Assembly: GCF_041820985.1 (NCBI RefSeq)
Contig: NZ_JBGUAU010000002.1
Span: 62,001 to 126,000 of the forward strand
Direction: 5' to 3'
Length of the DNA stretch: 64,000 bases
DNA from: Evansella sp041820985
GTDB lineage: Bacteria; Bacillota; Bacilli; Bacillales; Salisediminibacteriaceae
Both the position numbers and the translations under genes were made by a program. The notes beneath the pieces were generated by a model. The model saw only the letters and a list, made by a program, of their open reading frames with translations, was not told where the DNA came from and did not search any database. The first letter of the stretch is position 1; every line of letters starts with the position of its first letter. This document shows positions 45,072 through 52,256 of this stretch, in pieces.

Positions 45072-45605
45072 ATGGAGGAACAAAAAATAATTAATTTAAT
45101 CCGAAAATCCTATGAGGCCGGCAATTTAGATTACATTTTAAGTTATGTAGATAAACACTATTGGTATAAAGTATTGAAATCTGCATTAAGTAATGTAACG
45201 GTTGATAATATAACTGATTTTAGTTACAGTAAGTGTTTTTCAATTTATTTATATCCTGATAATAAAGGAGAATTTGGAATTGGAAGTGAAGAACTAAAGA
45301 ATTATATAAATAAAAATAAAAATTTTATTTGTATAAACTTATTAGTTTCAGCTATTGCACCTTTTGCTGTAATTAAATACAATAGGTTTTATTTCTCTGA
45401 TGGAGAATCTATGTTACACGAACAATACGAACCTCTTGATGAAGAAACCCTTCTACTTGGAAATAAAGTAAAAGAAGTATTGTCTAAACACAGAATTAAC
45501 CTACTTGATGAGGATATATTAAACATAGAAATACCGAATTTATCCCTTGATCTTAAAGAAGAGGGCGTTACAGTATATCATTGTCTATTTGAAGATAGTT
45601 ATTAG
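45072..45605 (+). CDS. Putative immunity protein for the upstream toxin
   Basis: A 177-residue acidic soluble protein, not recognised. It has no signal peptide, and the hydrophobic patch near residue 90 (FICINLLVSAIAPFAVIKY) looks like buried core rather than a membrane helix. It starts 13 bases after the secreted toxin-like gene with AAAGGAGTATAGTT before the ATG, and a terminator follows. A cytoplasmic protein immediately after a toxin gene is the usual immunity arrangement, which is the only basis for the call. Confidence 0.5.
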   Translation: MEEQKIINLIRKSYEAGNLDYILSYVDKHYWYKVLKSALSNVTVDNITDFSYSKCFSIYLYPDNKGEFGIGSEELKNYINKNKNFICINLLVSAIAPFAVIKYNRFYFSDGESMLHEQYEPLDEETLLLGNKVKEVLSKHRINLLDEDILNIEIPNLSLDLKEEGVTVYHCLFEDSY

Positions 45606-45617
45606 AAATTTGTAAGG

Positions 45618-45658
45618 CAGAAACCTTGAAGGGTATTCCTTTTTGGGTTTCTGTTTTT
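45618..45658 (+). terminator. Terminator of the toxin-immunity unit
   Basis: CAGAAACC / GGTTTCTG stem followed by TTTTTCTTT. Confidence 0.7.
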
Positions 45659-45668
45659 CTTTGTATTT

Positions 45669-45851
45669 TTATATATTTTCATTTTCTGTTTTTATTCTAC
45701 CTCCCCTAAAATCATCCACTTTGCAACATAAAACGTCAACTAATTTATATAATAATGTTCCATAAGGATCGTATTTCCCTCTTTCTACATTGCATAAATA
45801 TTGCCGTGTCACTCCTACTTGTTTGGCAACAAAGTATGATTGCGTTGGTGT
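45669..45851 (-). pseudogene. XRE-family regulator remnant
   Basis: The - strand reads QSYFVAKQVGVTRQYLCNVERGKYDPYGTLLYKLVDVLCCKVDDF, a Cro/C1-type helix-turn-helix missing its first helix. An in-frame stop (45852-45854) lies directly upstream and there is no start codon. It is likely the remains of the element's repressor. Confidence 0.65.
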
Positions 45852-45888
45852 TTAAGAAATTATTGAATATCACCATGGCTGAGAATTT

Positions 45889-45920
45889 ACTCAATAACAT
45901 TTTGTTATTGAGTTTCTTTT
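45889..45920 (+). terminator. Terminator hairpin in the element
   Basis: ACTCAATAACA / TGTTATTGAGT with a short loop and TTCTTTTTT after it. Confidence 0.7.
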
Positions 45921-45953
45921 TTGATAATACTGGATATGAAAGGGTGAGACATC

Positions 45954-46088
45954 ATGAAGAAAAACAACTACAAATTAAAGTATACTTGGAGTAAAAAAGA
46001 TGAGGAGAGTTTCAACAAAGTAATTGAGGGAGATAAGTTTAAAGTAGTGGTTGCAAGACTCTTTGATAAGAACAAGGACGCAAAATAA
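45954..46088 (+). CDS. Small basic protein, 44 residues
   Basis: Unrecognised lysine-rich peptide MKKNNYKLKYTWSKKDEE... ending NKDAK. Coding is supported by AAAGGGTGAGACATC before the ATG and a terminator overlapping the stop. It resembles the small orphan genes common in phage-derived regions. Confidence 0.5.
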   Translation: MKKNNYKLKYTWSKKDEESFNKVIEGDKFKVVVARLFDKNKDAK

Positions 46089-46102
46089 TGCGTTCTTTTT
46101 TT
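46074..46102 (+). terminator. Terminator after the 44-residue gene
   Basis: AAGGACGCA / TGCGTTCTT (one G-T wobble) with a T6 run. Confidence 0.7.
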
Positions 46103-46145
46103 GAATAAAAACTTAAATAAATGTAAAAATTAATATTAAATGTTT

Positions 46146-46174
46146 TTGACTAGAAATATTTAATATAATATACT
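46146..46174 (+). promoter_or_regulatory. Promoter of the 59-residue gene
   Basis: TTGACT (46146-46151), 17 bases, TATACT (46169-46174). Confidence 0.7.
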
Positions 46175-46194
46175 GTATTCAAGGAGGTGAACAA

Positions 46195-46374
46195 ATGGTA
46201 AGAAAGCATTTCACTACTACTATTGAAGAATCAATATCACAAGCGTTTAAAGAAAGCTGTGCAGAAAATAAAGTCAGAATGAATGAAGTGTTAGAAGCGT
46301 TTATGAAAAGTTATAGTGCTGGTGAGTTTAAAGTAGAAATGGAATACAAGATTAGCAAGAATGAAGACAAATAA
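46195..46374 (+). CDS. Small ribbon-helix-helix-like protein, 59 residues
   Basis: The reading is MVRKHFTTTIEESISQAFKE followed by SCAENKVRMNEVLEAFMKSY: a short beta strand (KHFTTTI) and two helices, as in CopG/Arc-type DNA-binding proteins. AAGGAGGTGAACAA before the ATG is a near-perfect ribosome site. It probably regulates element genes; the target is unknown. Confidence 0.6.
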   Translation: MVRKHFTTTIEESISQAFKESCAENKVRMNEVLEAFMKSYSAGEFKVEMEYKISKNEDK

Positions 46375-46377
46375 AAA

Positions 46378-46414
46378 GGAATTCGTATCCCCGACCAAGA
46401 GAATGACGAATTCC
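46378..46414 (+). terminator. Hairpin after the RHH-like gene
   Basis: GGAATTCGT / ACGAATTCC perfect 9-bp stem without a T run; it may be a terminator or transcript-stabilising hairpin. Confidence 0.4.
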
Positions 46415-46424
46415 TAAACGACAA

Positions 46425-46476
46425 ACCTATATAGAGGCTTGCACTACATATTATATCACATTTCCTCTATATAGGT
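46425..46476. repeat. 13-bp perfect inverted repeat
   Basis: ACCTATATAGAGG (46425-46437) and CCTCTATATAGGT (46464-46476) are separated by 26 bases, 22 bases before the start of the next gene. It has no T run, so it may be an operator for a dimeric regulator, for instance the RHH-like protein encoded just upstream, or a leader hairpin. Confidence 0.6.
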
Positions 46477-46497
46477 AAAAATAAGGAGGAAATTATA

Positions 46498-46782
46498 ATG
46501 AGTAGAATTAGTAATGTAACTGTAGCTGAAAAGGTTAAAAATAAGAAGTTTGAGGCTTATGTAGAAGTGAAACTTGATATTTCCATTGAAGAAGCAACAA
46601 TGATTGAATTAATGGAAAAAGTAAATAAAATAAACCTTGCGTTACCTGGTTCAGAAATTAAATTATTAATGGATGTAAATGGAACAATGAAGCCTTTGTA
46701 TATCCATGATACTAATGTTACACTAACAGCCGTTTACAACAACGATACTAATGAACGTTTTGATTTAGAAGGTGAAGAGTAA
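46498..46782 (+). CDS. Hypothetical protein, 94 residues
   Basis: Not recognised. A soluble mixed alpha/beta protein (ISNVTVAEKVKNKKFEAYVEVKLDIS). AAGGAGGAAATTATA precedes the ATG. It is the first of three overlapping small genes of the element; its stop overlaps the next ATG by one base. Confidence 0.6.
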   Translation: MSRISNVTVAEKVKNKKFEAYVEVKLDISIEEATMIELMEKVNKINLALPGSEIKLLMDVNGTMKPLYIHDTNVTLTAVYNNDTNERFDLEGEE

Positions 46783-47117
46783 TGTTTATCCGTAGAGAGG
46801 ATATATCTCTTCACTATTACTTTGACACAGAACTTAAAAGTGTACAATTCGCAGATCACAAACTTAAAAATTTAGAAAAGTTGGCTCATCGTTCATTCGA
46901 TAATGCGATCAAACACTACTTGAAGAATGGTTCGATTTACCATGAAAATTGTTTTTCTGATATTTTCGATGGTGTTAAAAAAGCACTTCAGGTAATCGGT
47001 TATGAAATCCACTACAGAGAAAAAGTAGCAATTCCTTTTTATGTAGCAAAGGAGATCTTTGCAGAACTAGGGGAGAAGCCAGTCGAAAGTCTCAAAGATA
47101 GGGAGGCTTCCATATGA
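46782..47117 (+). CDS. Hypothetical protein, 111 residues
   Basis: Not recognised. No signal or membrane segment; the middle DIFDGVKKALQVIGYEIHYREK faintly resembles VDGVRKAIPEIEKALEKV in the next gene. It overlaps both neighbours by one and four bases, so the three are translated together. Confidence 0.58.
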   Translation: MFIRREDISLHYYFDTELKSVQFADHKLKNLEKLAHRSFDNAIKHYLKNGSIYHENCFSDIFDGVKKALQVIGYEIHYREKVAIPFYVAKEIFAELGEKPVESLKDREASI

Positions 47118-47485
47118 GAAAAGAAAACTTCCAATTAGCTGATTTATTGCAGAACCTTAGCAATGCGTTAAGTGACCGTGAAGGTAGGAATGCTATTCAT
47201 GAAAATTCAGATGCTTATGTTGATGGAGTCAGAAAAGCTATTCCAGAAATTGAAAAGGCATTGGAGAAAGTTAAATCATATCTTAACTACAAGGATAGAA
47301 AGCCTGTTCCTACAATTTTAAAAAGGGTAATAGAACATGCTTATATTGAGGAGATAATAAACAGTGATTATAACTTTGATCAATTAGAAGAAGGTATTAG
47401 GTGGATAGAGGCTAATACAGATATTGATACAAAGGATATGCTAAACCAATTTGAACATGTGAAAATGGTTAGACGGGGGAAGTAA
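47114..47485 (+). CDS. Hypothetical protein, 123 residues
   Basis: Not recognised. Mostly helical and charged (EIEKALEKVKSYLNYKDRK). Starts within the end of the previous gene (ATGA overlap) and ends the three-gene unit before a terminator. Possibly a distant relative of the preceding protein. Confidence 0.58.
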   Translation: MRKENFQLADLLQNLSNALSDREGRNAIHENSDAYVDGVRKAIPEIEKALEKVKSYLNYKDRKPVPTILKRVIEHAYIEEIINSDYNFDQLEEGIRWIEANTDIDTKDMLNQFEHVKMVRRGK

Positions 47486-47499
47486 ATTCCCTCGTTTTT
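47474..47499 (+). terminator. Terminator of the three-gene unit
   Basis: CGGGGGAA / TTCCCTCG (one wobble) overlapping the stop codon, then TTTTTA. Confidence 0.75.
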
Positions 47500-47595
47500 A
47501 TTTCGACACAATTTATACAAAGTTATTTTCCTTGCTATGTTCTTCACAATAGTGGTAATATCTAATCAACAAGTGGTAAAGTTAGTAAAAATGCA

Positions 47596-47663
47596 GGTAG
47601 GAAAACGGTAGGTTTTTGGTAGGTAATTATAATTTACGGTAGGAAATTTTAAGTTATGGTAGG
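47596..47663 (+). repeat. Right arm-type direct repeats GGTAGG (five copies)
   Basis: GGTAGG at 47596, 47607, 47618, 47638 and 47658, all in one orientation and mostly 11 or 20 bases apart (about one or two helical turns). They match the three left-arm copies and the GGTAGG inside the attachment core itself. Confidence 0.7.
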
Positions 47664-47710
47664 AAACAAAAACATACCAAGTAATCTTACAAACGTTGAT
47701 TTAAAGCCAC

Positions 47711-47740
47711 TTACAAGCACTAAAGGAAACGAATGATAAT
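47711..47740 (+). promoter_or_regulatory. Candidate replacement promoter for the rib operon
   Basis: TTACAA (47711-47716), 18 bases, GATAAT (47735-47740), placing the transcription start at about the first base of the riboswitch. It lies in element-derived sequence just left of attR. Confidence 0.45.
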
Positions 47741-47749
47741 TACAAATGA

Positions 47750-47773
47750 ATATACCGAACCTTCGGGGTAGGG
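47750..47773 (+). repeat. Right attachment site (attR), overlapping the FMN riboswitch
   Basis: Identical 24 bases to 43413-43436. It contains the 5' strand of riboswitch helix P1 and the following conserved CTTCGGGGTAGGG. Confidence 0.85.
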
Positions 47774-47907
47774 TGAAATTCCCAACCGGCGGTGATGAAG
47801 CGGACGTTGCTTCTAAGCCCGTGACCCGGTATTGATTTGCATACCGGTGGATTTGGTGGAAAACCAAAGCCGACAGTATAGTCTGGATGGGAGAAGGAAA
47901 TTCGGTA
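47753..47907 (+). promoter_or_regulatory. FMN riboswitch (RFN element) of the riboflavin operon
   Basis: P1 pairs TACCGAA (47753-47759) with TTCGGTA (47901-47907). Conserved blocks are CTTCGGGGTAGGG, TGAAATTCCCAACCGGCGGT, AAGCCCGTGACC, GGTGGATTTGGTG, AAGCCGACAGT and GTCTGGATGGGAGAAGG. The aptamer is complete although an element ends inside its first helix. FMN binding should reduce rib expression. Confidence 0.95.
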
Positions 47908-48033
47908 AAAAATGAAGTGAATAAAATTGGTGGAGTATGCCTTTTTTTAGACACTCAAGATAACCTGGCACAAAAAATAAGTTCCGTGCCGGTTTATTAA
48001 AATTGCTTTCATTTTTTGCTGACTAACCTACTT

Positions 48034-48068
48034 ATCCTGAAGGGACATATTTCCTTTAGGATTTTTTA
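48034..48068 (+). terminator. Riboswitch expression-platform terminator
   Basis: ATCCTGAAGG / CCTTTAGGAT stem with TTTTTTA after it, about 40 bases before ribD. A second GC-rich hairpin (AACC.GGCAC / GTGCCGGTT, 47962-47994) lies between aptamer and terminator. Confidence 0.75.
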
Positions 48069-48110
48069 TTGGAAAAAATAGAAAGGTGTTTCGCATAGGA
48101 GTGATTCTTA

Positions 48111-49187
48111 TTGGACAATAAATTTATGAAAATGGCATTAGAATTGGCAAAAGCGACAGAGGGTCAAACAGCACCAAATCCTGTTGTAGGTTCTGTTATC
48201 GTAAAAGATGGGCAAATTGTTGGTTTTGGTGCACATTTACGAGCGGGAGAAGAACATGCAGAGCGGCATGCGTTAAAAATGGCAGGGGAAAAAGCAAAAG
48301 GTGCCACAATGTATGTAACCCTTGAACCGTGTTCGCATTTTGGCAGAACATCACCCTGTGCTGACGCGGTTATAGAAGCGGGGATTAGTAAGGTCATAAT
48401 TGCATCAACTGACCCAAATCCACTCGTTGCAGGACAAGGAATAAAAAAACTGCGAGATGCAAATATCGAAACTATAGTTGGAGTAATGAGGGAAGAAGCT
48501 GATAAATTGAACGACGTGTTTTTTCATTTTATTAAGCATAAAAAGCCCTTCGTAACATTAAAATCTGCCACCAGTCTTGATGGGAAAATAGCGACAAGCA
48601 TAGGTGAAAGTCAATGGATTACAAGTGAGGAATCGAGATATGACGCACATTTATTGCGACATATTCATGACGCAATTTTGGTGGGTGTCAATACGGTAAT
48701 TGCAGATGATCCTTCATTGACAACTCGGTTAGAACATGGTGGGAAACATCCTATACGAATTATACTTGATACACATCTGAGAACTCCAGTAACAGCAAAA
48801 CTTGTTACGGATAAATTAGCACCGACTTGGATTATTACTACCGTTAAGGAAGAGGAGAAAATTGATTCTCTAAAAGCTTCTGGAGTATCGATTATACTCA
48901 TGGACGAGATAACTATTCCAAATGTCTTATCGTACTTAGGGAAACATAATATATCTTCGTTGCTTGTGGAAGGGGGAGGAAAGATAAATGATTCATTCCT
49001 TCGTTCAGGTGAATTTCAACAAGTTATTATTTACTTAGCTCCAAAAATAATTGGTGGTCAAGGTGCCCTATCTTCTTTTTCAGGCGAGGGAATAACTACT
49101 TTAAGTGATGCACCAAAATTAACATTTTCATCAATGAAACAAGTGGGTCCTGATTTAAAACTTACATTATTAAAAGGAGGGGATTAG
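48111..49187 (+). CDS. ribD: Riboflavin biosynthesis protein RibD (deaminase/reductase)
   Basis: A 358-residue bifunctional enzyme. The N-terminal deaminase domain has HAERHAL and TLEPCSHFGRTSPCADAV with the zinc His and Cys residues. The C-terminal reductase domain has KSATSLDGKIAT and LLVEGGGKINDSFL. It carries out steps two and three after GTP cyclohydrolase II. TTG start with AGGAGTGATTCTTA upstream; it opens the rib operon behind the FMN riboswitch. Confidence 0.95.
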   Translation: MDNKFMKMALELAKATEGQTAPNPVVGSVIVKDGQIVGFGAHLRAGEEHAERHALKMAGEKAKGATMYVTLEPCSHFGRTSPCADAVIEAGISKVIIASTDPNPLVAGQGIKKLRDANIETIVGVMREEADKLNDVFFHFIKHKKPFVTLKSATSLDGKIATSIGESQWITSEESRYDAHLLRHIHDAILVGVNTVIADDPSLTTRLEHGGKHPIRIILDTHLRTPVTAKLVTDKLAPTWIITTVKEEEKIDSLKASGVSIILMDEITIPNVLSYLGKHNISSLLVEGGGKINDSFLRSGEFQQVIIYLAPKIIGGQGALSSFSGEGITTLSDAPKLTFSSMKQVGPDLKLTLLKGGD

Positions 49188-49192
49188 TTTAC

Positions 49193-49840
49193 ATGTTTAC
49201 TGGAATAATTGAAGAAAAAGGTACAATTCAACAAATGAAAAGAACTGGCGATGCTATTGTTATGAAAATAAACGGATCCCGTATTTTATCTGATGTAAAT
49301 TTAGGAGATAGTATTGCGGTAAATGGCGTTTGTCTTACCGTTACTGATTTTGATCATCAATCATTCTCTGTAGATATCATGCCAGAGACAGTAAAGAGTA
49401 CAAGTTTACGCGATCTCTCCATTGGGTCCAAAGTAAACCTAGAGAGAGCGATGGCGGCGAATGGCCGATTTGGTGGACATTTCGTTTCAGGTCATGTCGA
49501 TGGAATAGGGACTATCAAGTCAAAAAGGCCGGAACACAATGCTGTATATTACGAAATCGAAGTTGCTCCCGAATTACGTAAATATATGATGTTAAAGGGT
49601 AGTGTATCTGTTGACGGCACGAGTTTAACTATATTTGGACTTTCGAAGGATTCATTCACTATTTCCATAATTCCACATACAATTCAAGAAACTATTATTG
49701 GATCAAAAAAGGCTGGTGATATTGTGAATGTCGAATGCGATATGCTAGCAAAATATATAGAAGAACTAATTGTTCAAAGAAGTAGTAATACTAATTCTAC
49801 AAAGTTGACAGAAGGTTTTCTTAGGGATAACGGTTTTTAA
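49193..49840 (+). CDS. ribE: Riboflavin synthase alpha chain
   Basis: A 215-residue protein with two lumazine-binding repeats: MFTGIIEEKGTI...VNGVCLTV and the second FVSGHVDGIGTI...SVDGTSLTI. It dismutates two dimethylribityllumazines into riboflavin. It follows ribD by 5 bases. Named ribB in older B. subtilis usage. Confidence 0.95.
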   Translation: MFTGIIEEKGTIQQMKRTGDAIVMKINGSRILSDVNLGDSIAVNGVCLTVTDFDHQSFSVDIMPETVKSTSLRDLSIGSKVNLERAMAANGRFGGHFVSGHVDGIGTIKSKRPEHNAVYYEIEVAPELRKYMMLKGSVSVDGTSLTIFGLSKDSFTISIIPHTIQETIIGSKKAGDIVNVECDMLAKYIEELIVQRSSNTNSTKLTEGFLRDNGF

Positions 49841-49858
49841 AATCAAAGGGGGAGCAAG

Positions 49859-51052
49859 ATGTTTGATACAATTGAAGAAGCCATTTACGAGTTAATACAA
49901 GGGAAATCTGTTATCGTTTGTGATGACGAGGACAGAGAAAATGAAGGGGATTTTATTGCACTAGCTGAAAAAGCAACACCTGAAGTAATTAATTTTATGG
50001 TTACACACGGTAGAGGTTTAGTTTGTGCTCCTATAACGAGAGAAAGGGCGGAACAGCTAAAATTAGTACCTATGGTTGATCAAAATACAGACCCTCACGG
50101 TACGGCATTTACAGTTAGTATAGATCATAAAGATTGTGCTACAGGGATATCTGCACAAGAACGTTCATTAACTGTATTAAGCTTAGTAGACGATAGTACA
50201 AAACCATCGGATTACAAAAAACCCGGACATATTTTTCCACTTATTGCGAAAGATGGTGGAGTATTACGGCGTGCAGGTCACACAGAAGCAGCAATTGATC
50301 TCGCAAGAATGTGTGGAGCCAAACCCGCGGGAGTTATTTGTGAAGTAATGAATGAAGATGGAACGATGGCTCGAGTTCCTGATTTACGAAAAATTGCAGA
50401 TGAACATGATTTAAAGATGATTACAATTAAGGATTTAATCCAGTATCGTAATAGGAAAGATAAATTAGTGAAAAGAGAAGTAGAAATTGATCTGCCTACG
50501 GACTTTGGAAATTTTCGTGCGGTCGGTTATAGTAATATAGTAGATGGAAAAGAACATATTGCCTTAGTGAAAGGGGAAGTGAATGGAGATACACCGACAC
50601 TTGTTCGTGTTCATTCAGAATGTTTAACGGGTGATGTATTTGGATCTCACCGTTGTGATTGTGGTCCACAGTTACATTCTGCATTAAAGCAAATTGAAGA
50701 AGCAGGTTCAGGAATATTGTTATATATGCGTCAAGAAGGCAGAGGGATTGGCCTATTAAACAAATTGCGAGCATATAAGCTACAAGAAGAAGGTTATGAC
50801 ACTGTAGAAGCAAATGAGAAGCTAGGTTTTGGACCTGATTTAAGGGATTATGGTATTGGGGCACAAATACTGCAAGATTTAGGCGTTAAAAAAATGAAGC
50901 TTTTAACAAATAACCCCAGAAAAATCACAGGGTTAAAAGGGTATGATCTTGAAATTGTCGACCGATTACCATTGCAATTACCTCATTCAAAAGATAATGA
51001 ACGTTATTTAAAAGTAAAAAAAGATAAATTAGGACATTTACTACATTTTTAG
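49859..51052 (+). CDS. ribBA: Bifunctional DHBP synthase/GTP cyclohydrolase II
   Basis: A 397-residue fusion. The N-terminal DHBP synthase has VIVCDDEDRENEGDFI and GHTEAAIDLARM. The C-terminal cyclohydrolase II has HSECLTGDVFGSHRCDCGPQL with the three zinc Cys and LYMRQEGRGIGL. It supplies both precursors of the lumazine. AAGGGGGAGCAAG precedes the ATG. Confidence 0.96.
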   Translation: MFDTIEEAIYELIQGKSVIVCDDEDRENEGDFIALAEKATPEVINFMVTHGRGLVCAPITRERAEQLKLVPMVDQNTDPHGTAFTVSIDHKDCATGISAQERSLTVLSLVDDSTKPSDYKKPGHIFPLIAKDGGVLRRAGHTEAAIDLARMCGAKPAGVICEVMNEDGTMARVPDLRKIADEHDLKMITIKDLIQYRNRKDKLVKREVEIDLPTDFGNFRAVGYSNIVDGKEHIALVKGEVNGDTPTLVRVHSECLTGDVFGSHRCDCGPQLHSALKQIEEAGSGILLYMRQEGRGIGLLNKLRAYKLQEEGYDTVEANEKLGFGPDLRDYGIGAQILQDLGVKKMKLLTNNPRKITGLKGYDLEIVDRLPLQLPHSKDNERYLKVKKDKLGHLLHF

Positions 51053-51072
51053 AATTATTAGGAGGAGAAAAC

Positions 51073-51540
51073 ATGGGTAAAGTATTTGAAGGACATTTAG
51101 TTGGAACAGGATTAAGGGTAGGTATCGTTGTTGGGAGATTTAACGAATTTATTACAAGTAAGCTTTTAGGTGGTGCTCAAGACGCATGTAAACGTCATGG
51201 TATAGCAGAGGAAGATGTAGATATTGCATGGGTACCAGGGGCGTTTGAAATACCTATTATTGCAAAAAAGATGGTGGAATCAGGAAAGTACGATGCAGTA
51301 GTTACGTTAGGAACTGTTATAAGAGGTTCTACACCGCATTTCGATTATGTATGTAACGAGGTAGCTAAAGGTGTAGGTTCTCTTTCATTAACTTCAGGTG
51401 TTCCTGTCATTTTCGGTGTATTGACAACAGATACGATTGAGCAAGCTGTCGAAAGAGCCGGAACAAAAGCAGGAAATAAGGGATGGGAAGCAGCAGTATC
51501 TGCAATAGAAATGGCAAATTTAACAAAAAGTTTTTCATAA
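51073..51540 (+). CDS. ribH: 6,7-dimethyl-8-ribityllumazine synthase
   Basis: A 155-residue subunit of the 60-mer lumazine synthase capsid. Seen are VVGRFNEFITSKLL, WVPGAFEIPIIAKK, VTLGTVIRGSTPHFDYVC with the catalytic His, and GVLTTDTIEQA. Last gene of the rib operon; AGGAGGAGAAAAC precedes the ATG. Confidence 0.96.
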   Translation: MGKVFEGHLVGTGLRVGIVVGRFNEFITSKLLGGAQDACKRHGIAEEDVDIAWVPGAFEIPIIAKKMVESGKYDAVVTLGTVIRGSTPHFDYVCNEVAKGVGSLSLTSGVPVIFGVLTTDTIEQAVERAGTKAGNKGWEAAVSAIEMANLTKSFS

Positions 51541-51563
51541 GAAAAGGCAAAATAGAAGCACTT

Positions 51564-51605
51564 ACCGGGAGGGAAGGAGGTATTTATTCCTTCCTCTCGG
51601 TTTGT
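51564..51605. terminator. rib operon / ypuF convergent terminator
   Basis: ACCGGGAGGGAAGGA paired with TCCTTCCTCTCGGT, then TTGTTT. Its right arm overlaps the last codons of the convergent ypuF gene. Confidence 0.88.
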
Positions 51606-52108
51606 TTAAGTTTCAAAGATGCTAACCGTTCTTGGATAACATCACTTCTATCCCTTAACTTATGTCTGAATATTAAAGACTCATTGTCAAGATCTTCAAT
51701 AGTGCACCATGAAACATAATTATCAGTACATAATTCTTTACACCTAATAATTAGAGAATCATCTGTAATAGGTAGATTGATAGGTTCATAAGGACCTTCT
51801 TCTAACAGATTACGAATTCGCATTTTAATCATATTTTGTAATGCTTCTACATCAATGCTTAAATTACTAATAGCTGATGGATCAGTCCGTAGGTGAGTAA
51901 GTACTTTACGATAGAGGCGTAAGCTTCCTTTTATATTTTTTTGTCGTTCGTGATAGATAGCCACTGCTAATTGAATAAGGGCGAGCCAATGTTTTTTATA
52001 TCCATCTTTTTTCCAATGTTCTTCCATTATTTCATGGCATTCAAAGAAATCTCTCGTACCGTGAAACTGAATTAAGTAATCAAGATATGCCTTAGGGTAA
52101 TTATTCAT
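51584..52108 (-). CDS. ypuF: DUF309 family protein YpuF
   Basis: A 174-residue all-helical protein with the DUF309 signature FHGTRDFFECHEIMEEHWK near the N-terminus and LIQLAVAIYHERQKNIKGSLRLYRK after it. Function unknown. It lies next to scpA, as in B. subtilis, but on the opposite strand. I take the ATG at 52108 because GGAGG is 5 bases upstream; the ATG at 52120 overlaps that ribosome site. Confidence 0.85.
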   Translation of the reverse strand: MNNYPKAYLDYLIQFHGTRDFFECHEIMEEHWKKDGYKKHWLALIQLAVAIYHERQKNIKGSLRLYRKVLTHLRTDPSAISNLSIDVEALQNMIKMRIRNLLEEGPYEPINLPITDDSLIIRCKELCTDNYVSWCTIEDLDNESLIFRHKLRDRSDVIQERLASLKLKQTERKE

Positions 52109-52217
52109 GAGCTCCTCCATATTTAATAATAATGTATTTTTTTTTAGAGTAACATAATATAATGATAACTGCTTGAAATAAAACCTATTTCATTTTACGA
52201 TTAATTTCTTCTTTTTA

Positions 52218-52226
52218 TGATATAAT
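52218..52226 (+). promoter_or_regulatory. scpA promoter (extended -10)
   Basis: TG-A-TATAAT at 52218-52226. Transcription would begin near 52233, after the in-frame ATG at 52230, which argues for the scpA start at 52257. Confidence 0.6.
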
Positions 52227-52256
52227 TTAATGGAGAAAAAAAGAAATGGTGAGATC

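Larger units (their letters stand above)
43413..47773. mobile_element. Decayed integrative element inserted in the FMN riboswitch of the rib operon
   Basis: About 4.3 kb lies between two identical 24-base copies of the riboswitch 5' end. Inside both ends are GGTAGG-type repeats that look like integrase arm sites. An integrase catalytic-domain remnant points toward the left end. Cargo comprises a secreted toxin-like protein with a putative immunity gene, an XRE remnant, a ribbon-helix-helix-like protein, a 44-residue peptide and three small unknown genes. There are no replication or structural phage genes, so the element is defective. Confidence 0.85.

Noticed and set aside
45755..45994. 79-codon + strand frame in the element
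   Set aside because: It is antisense to the XRE helix-turn-helix remnant, runs through a terminator hairpin and overlaps the better supported 44-residue gene.
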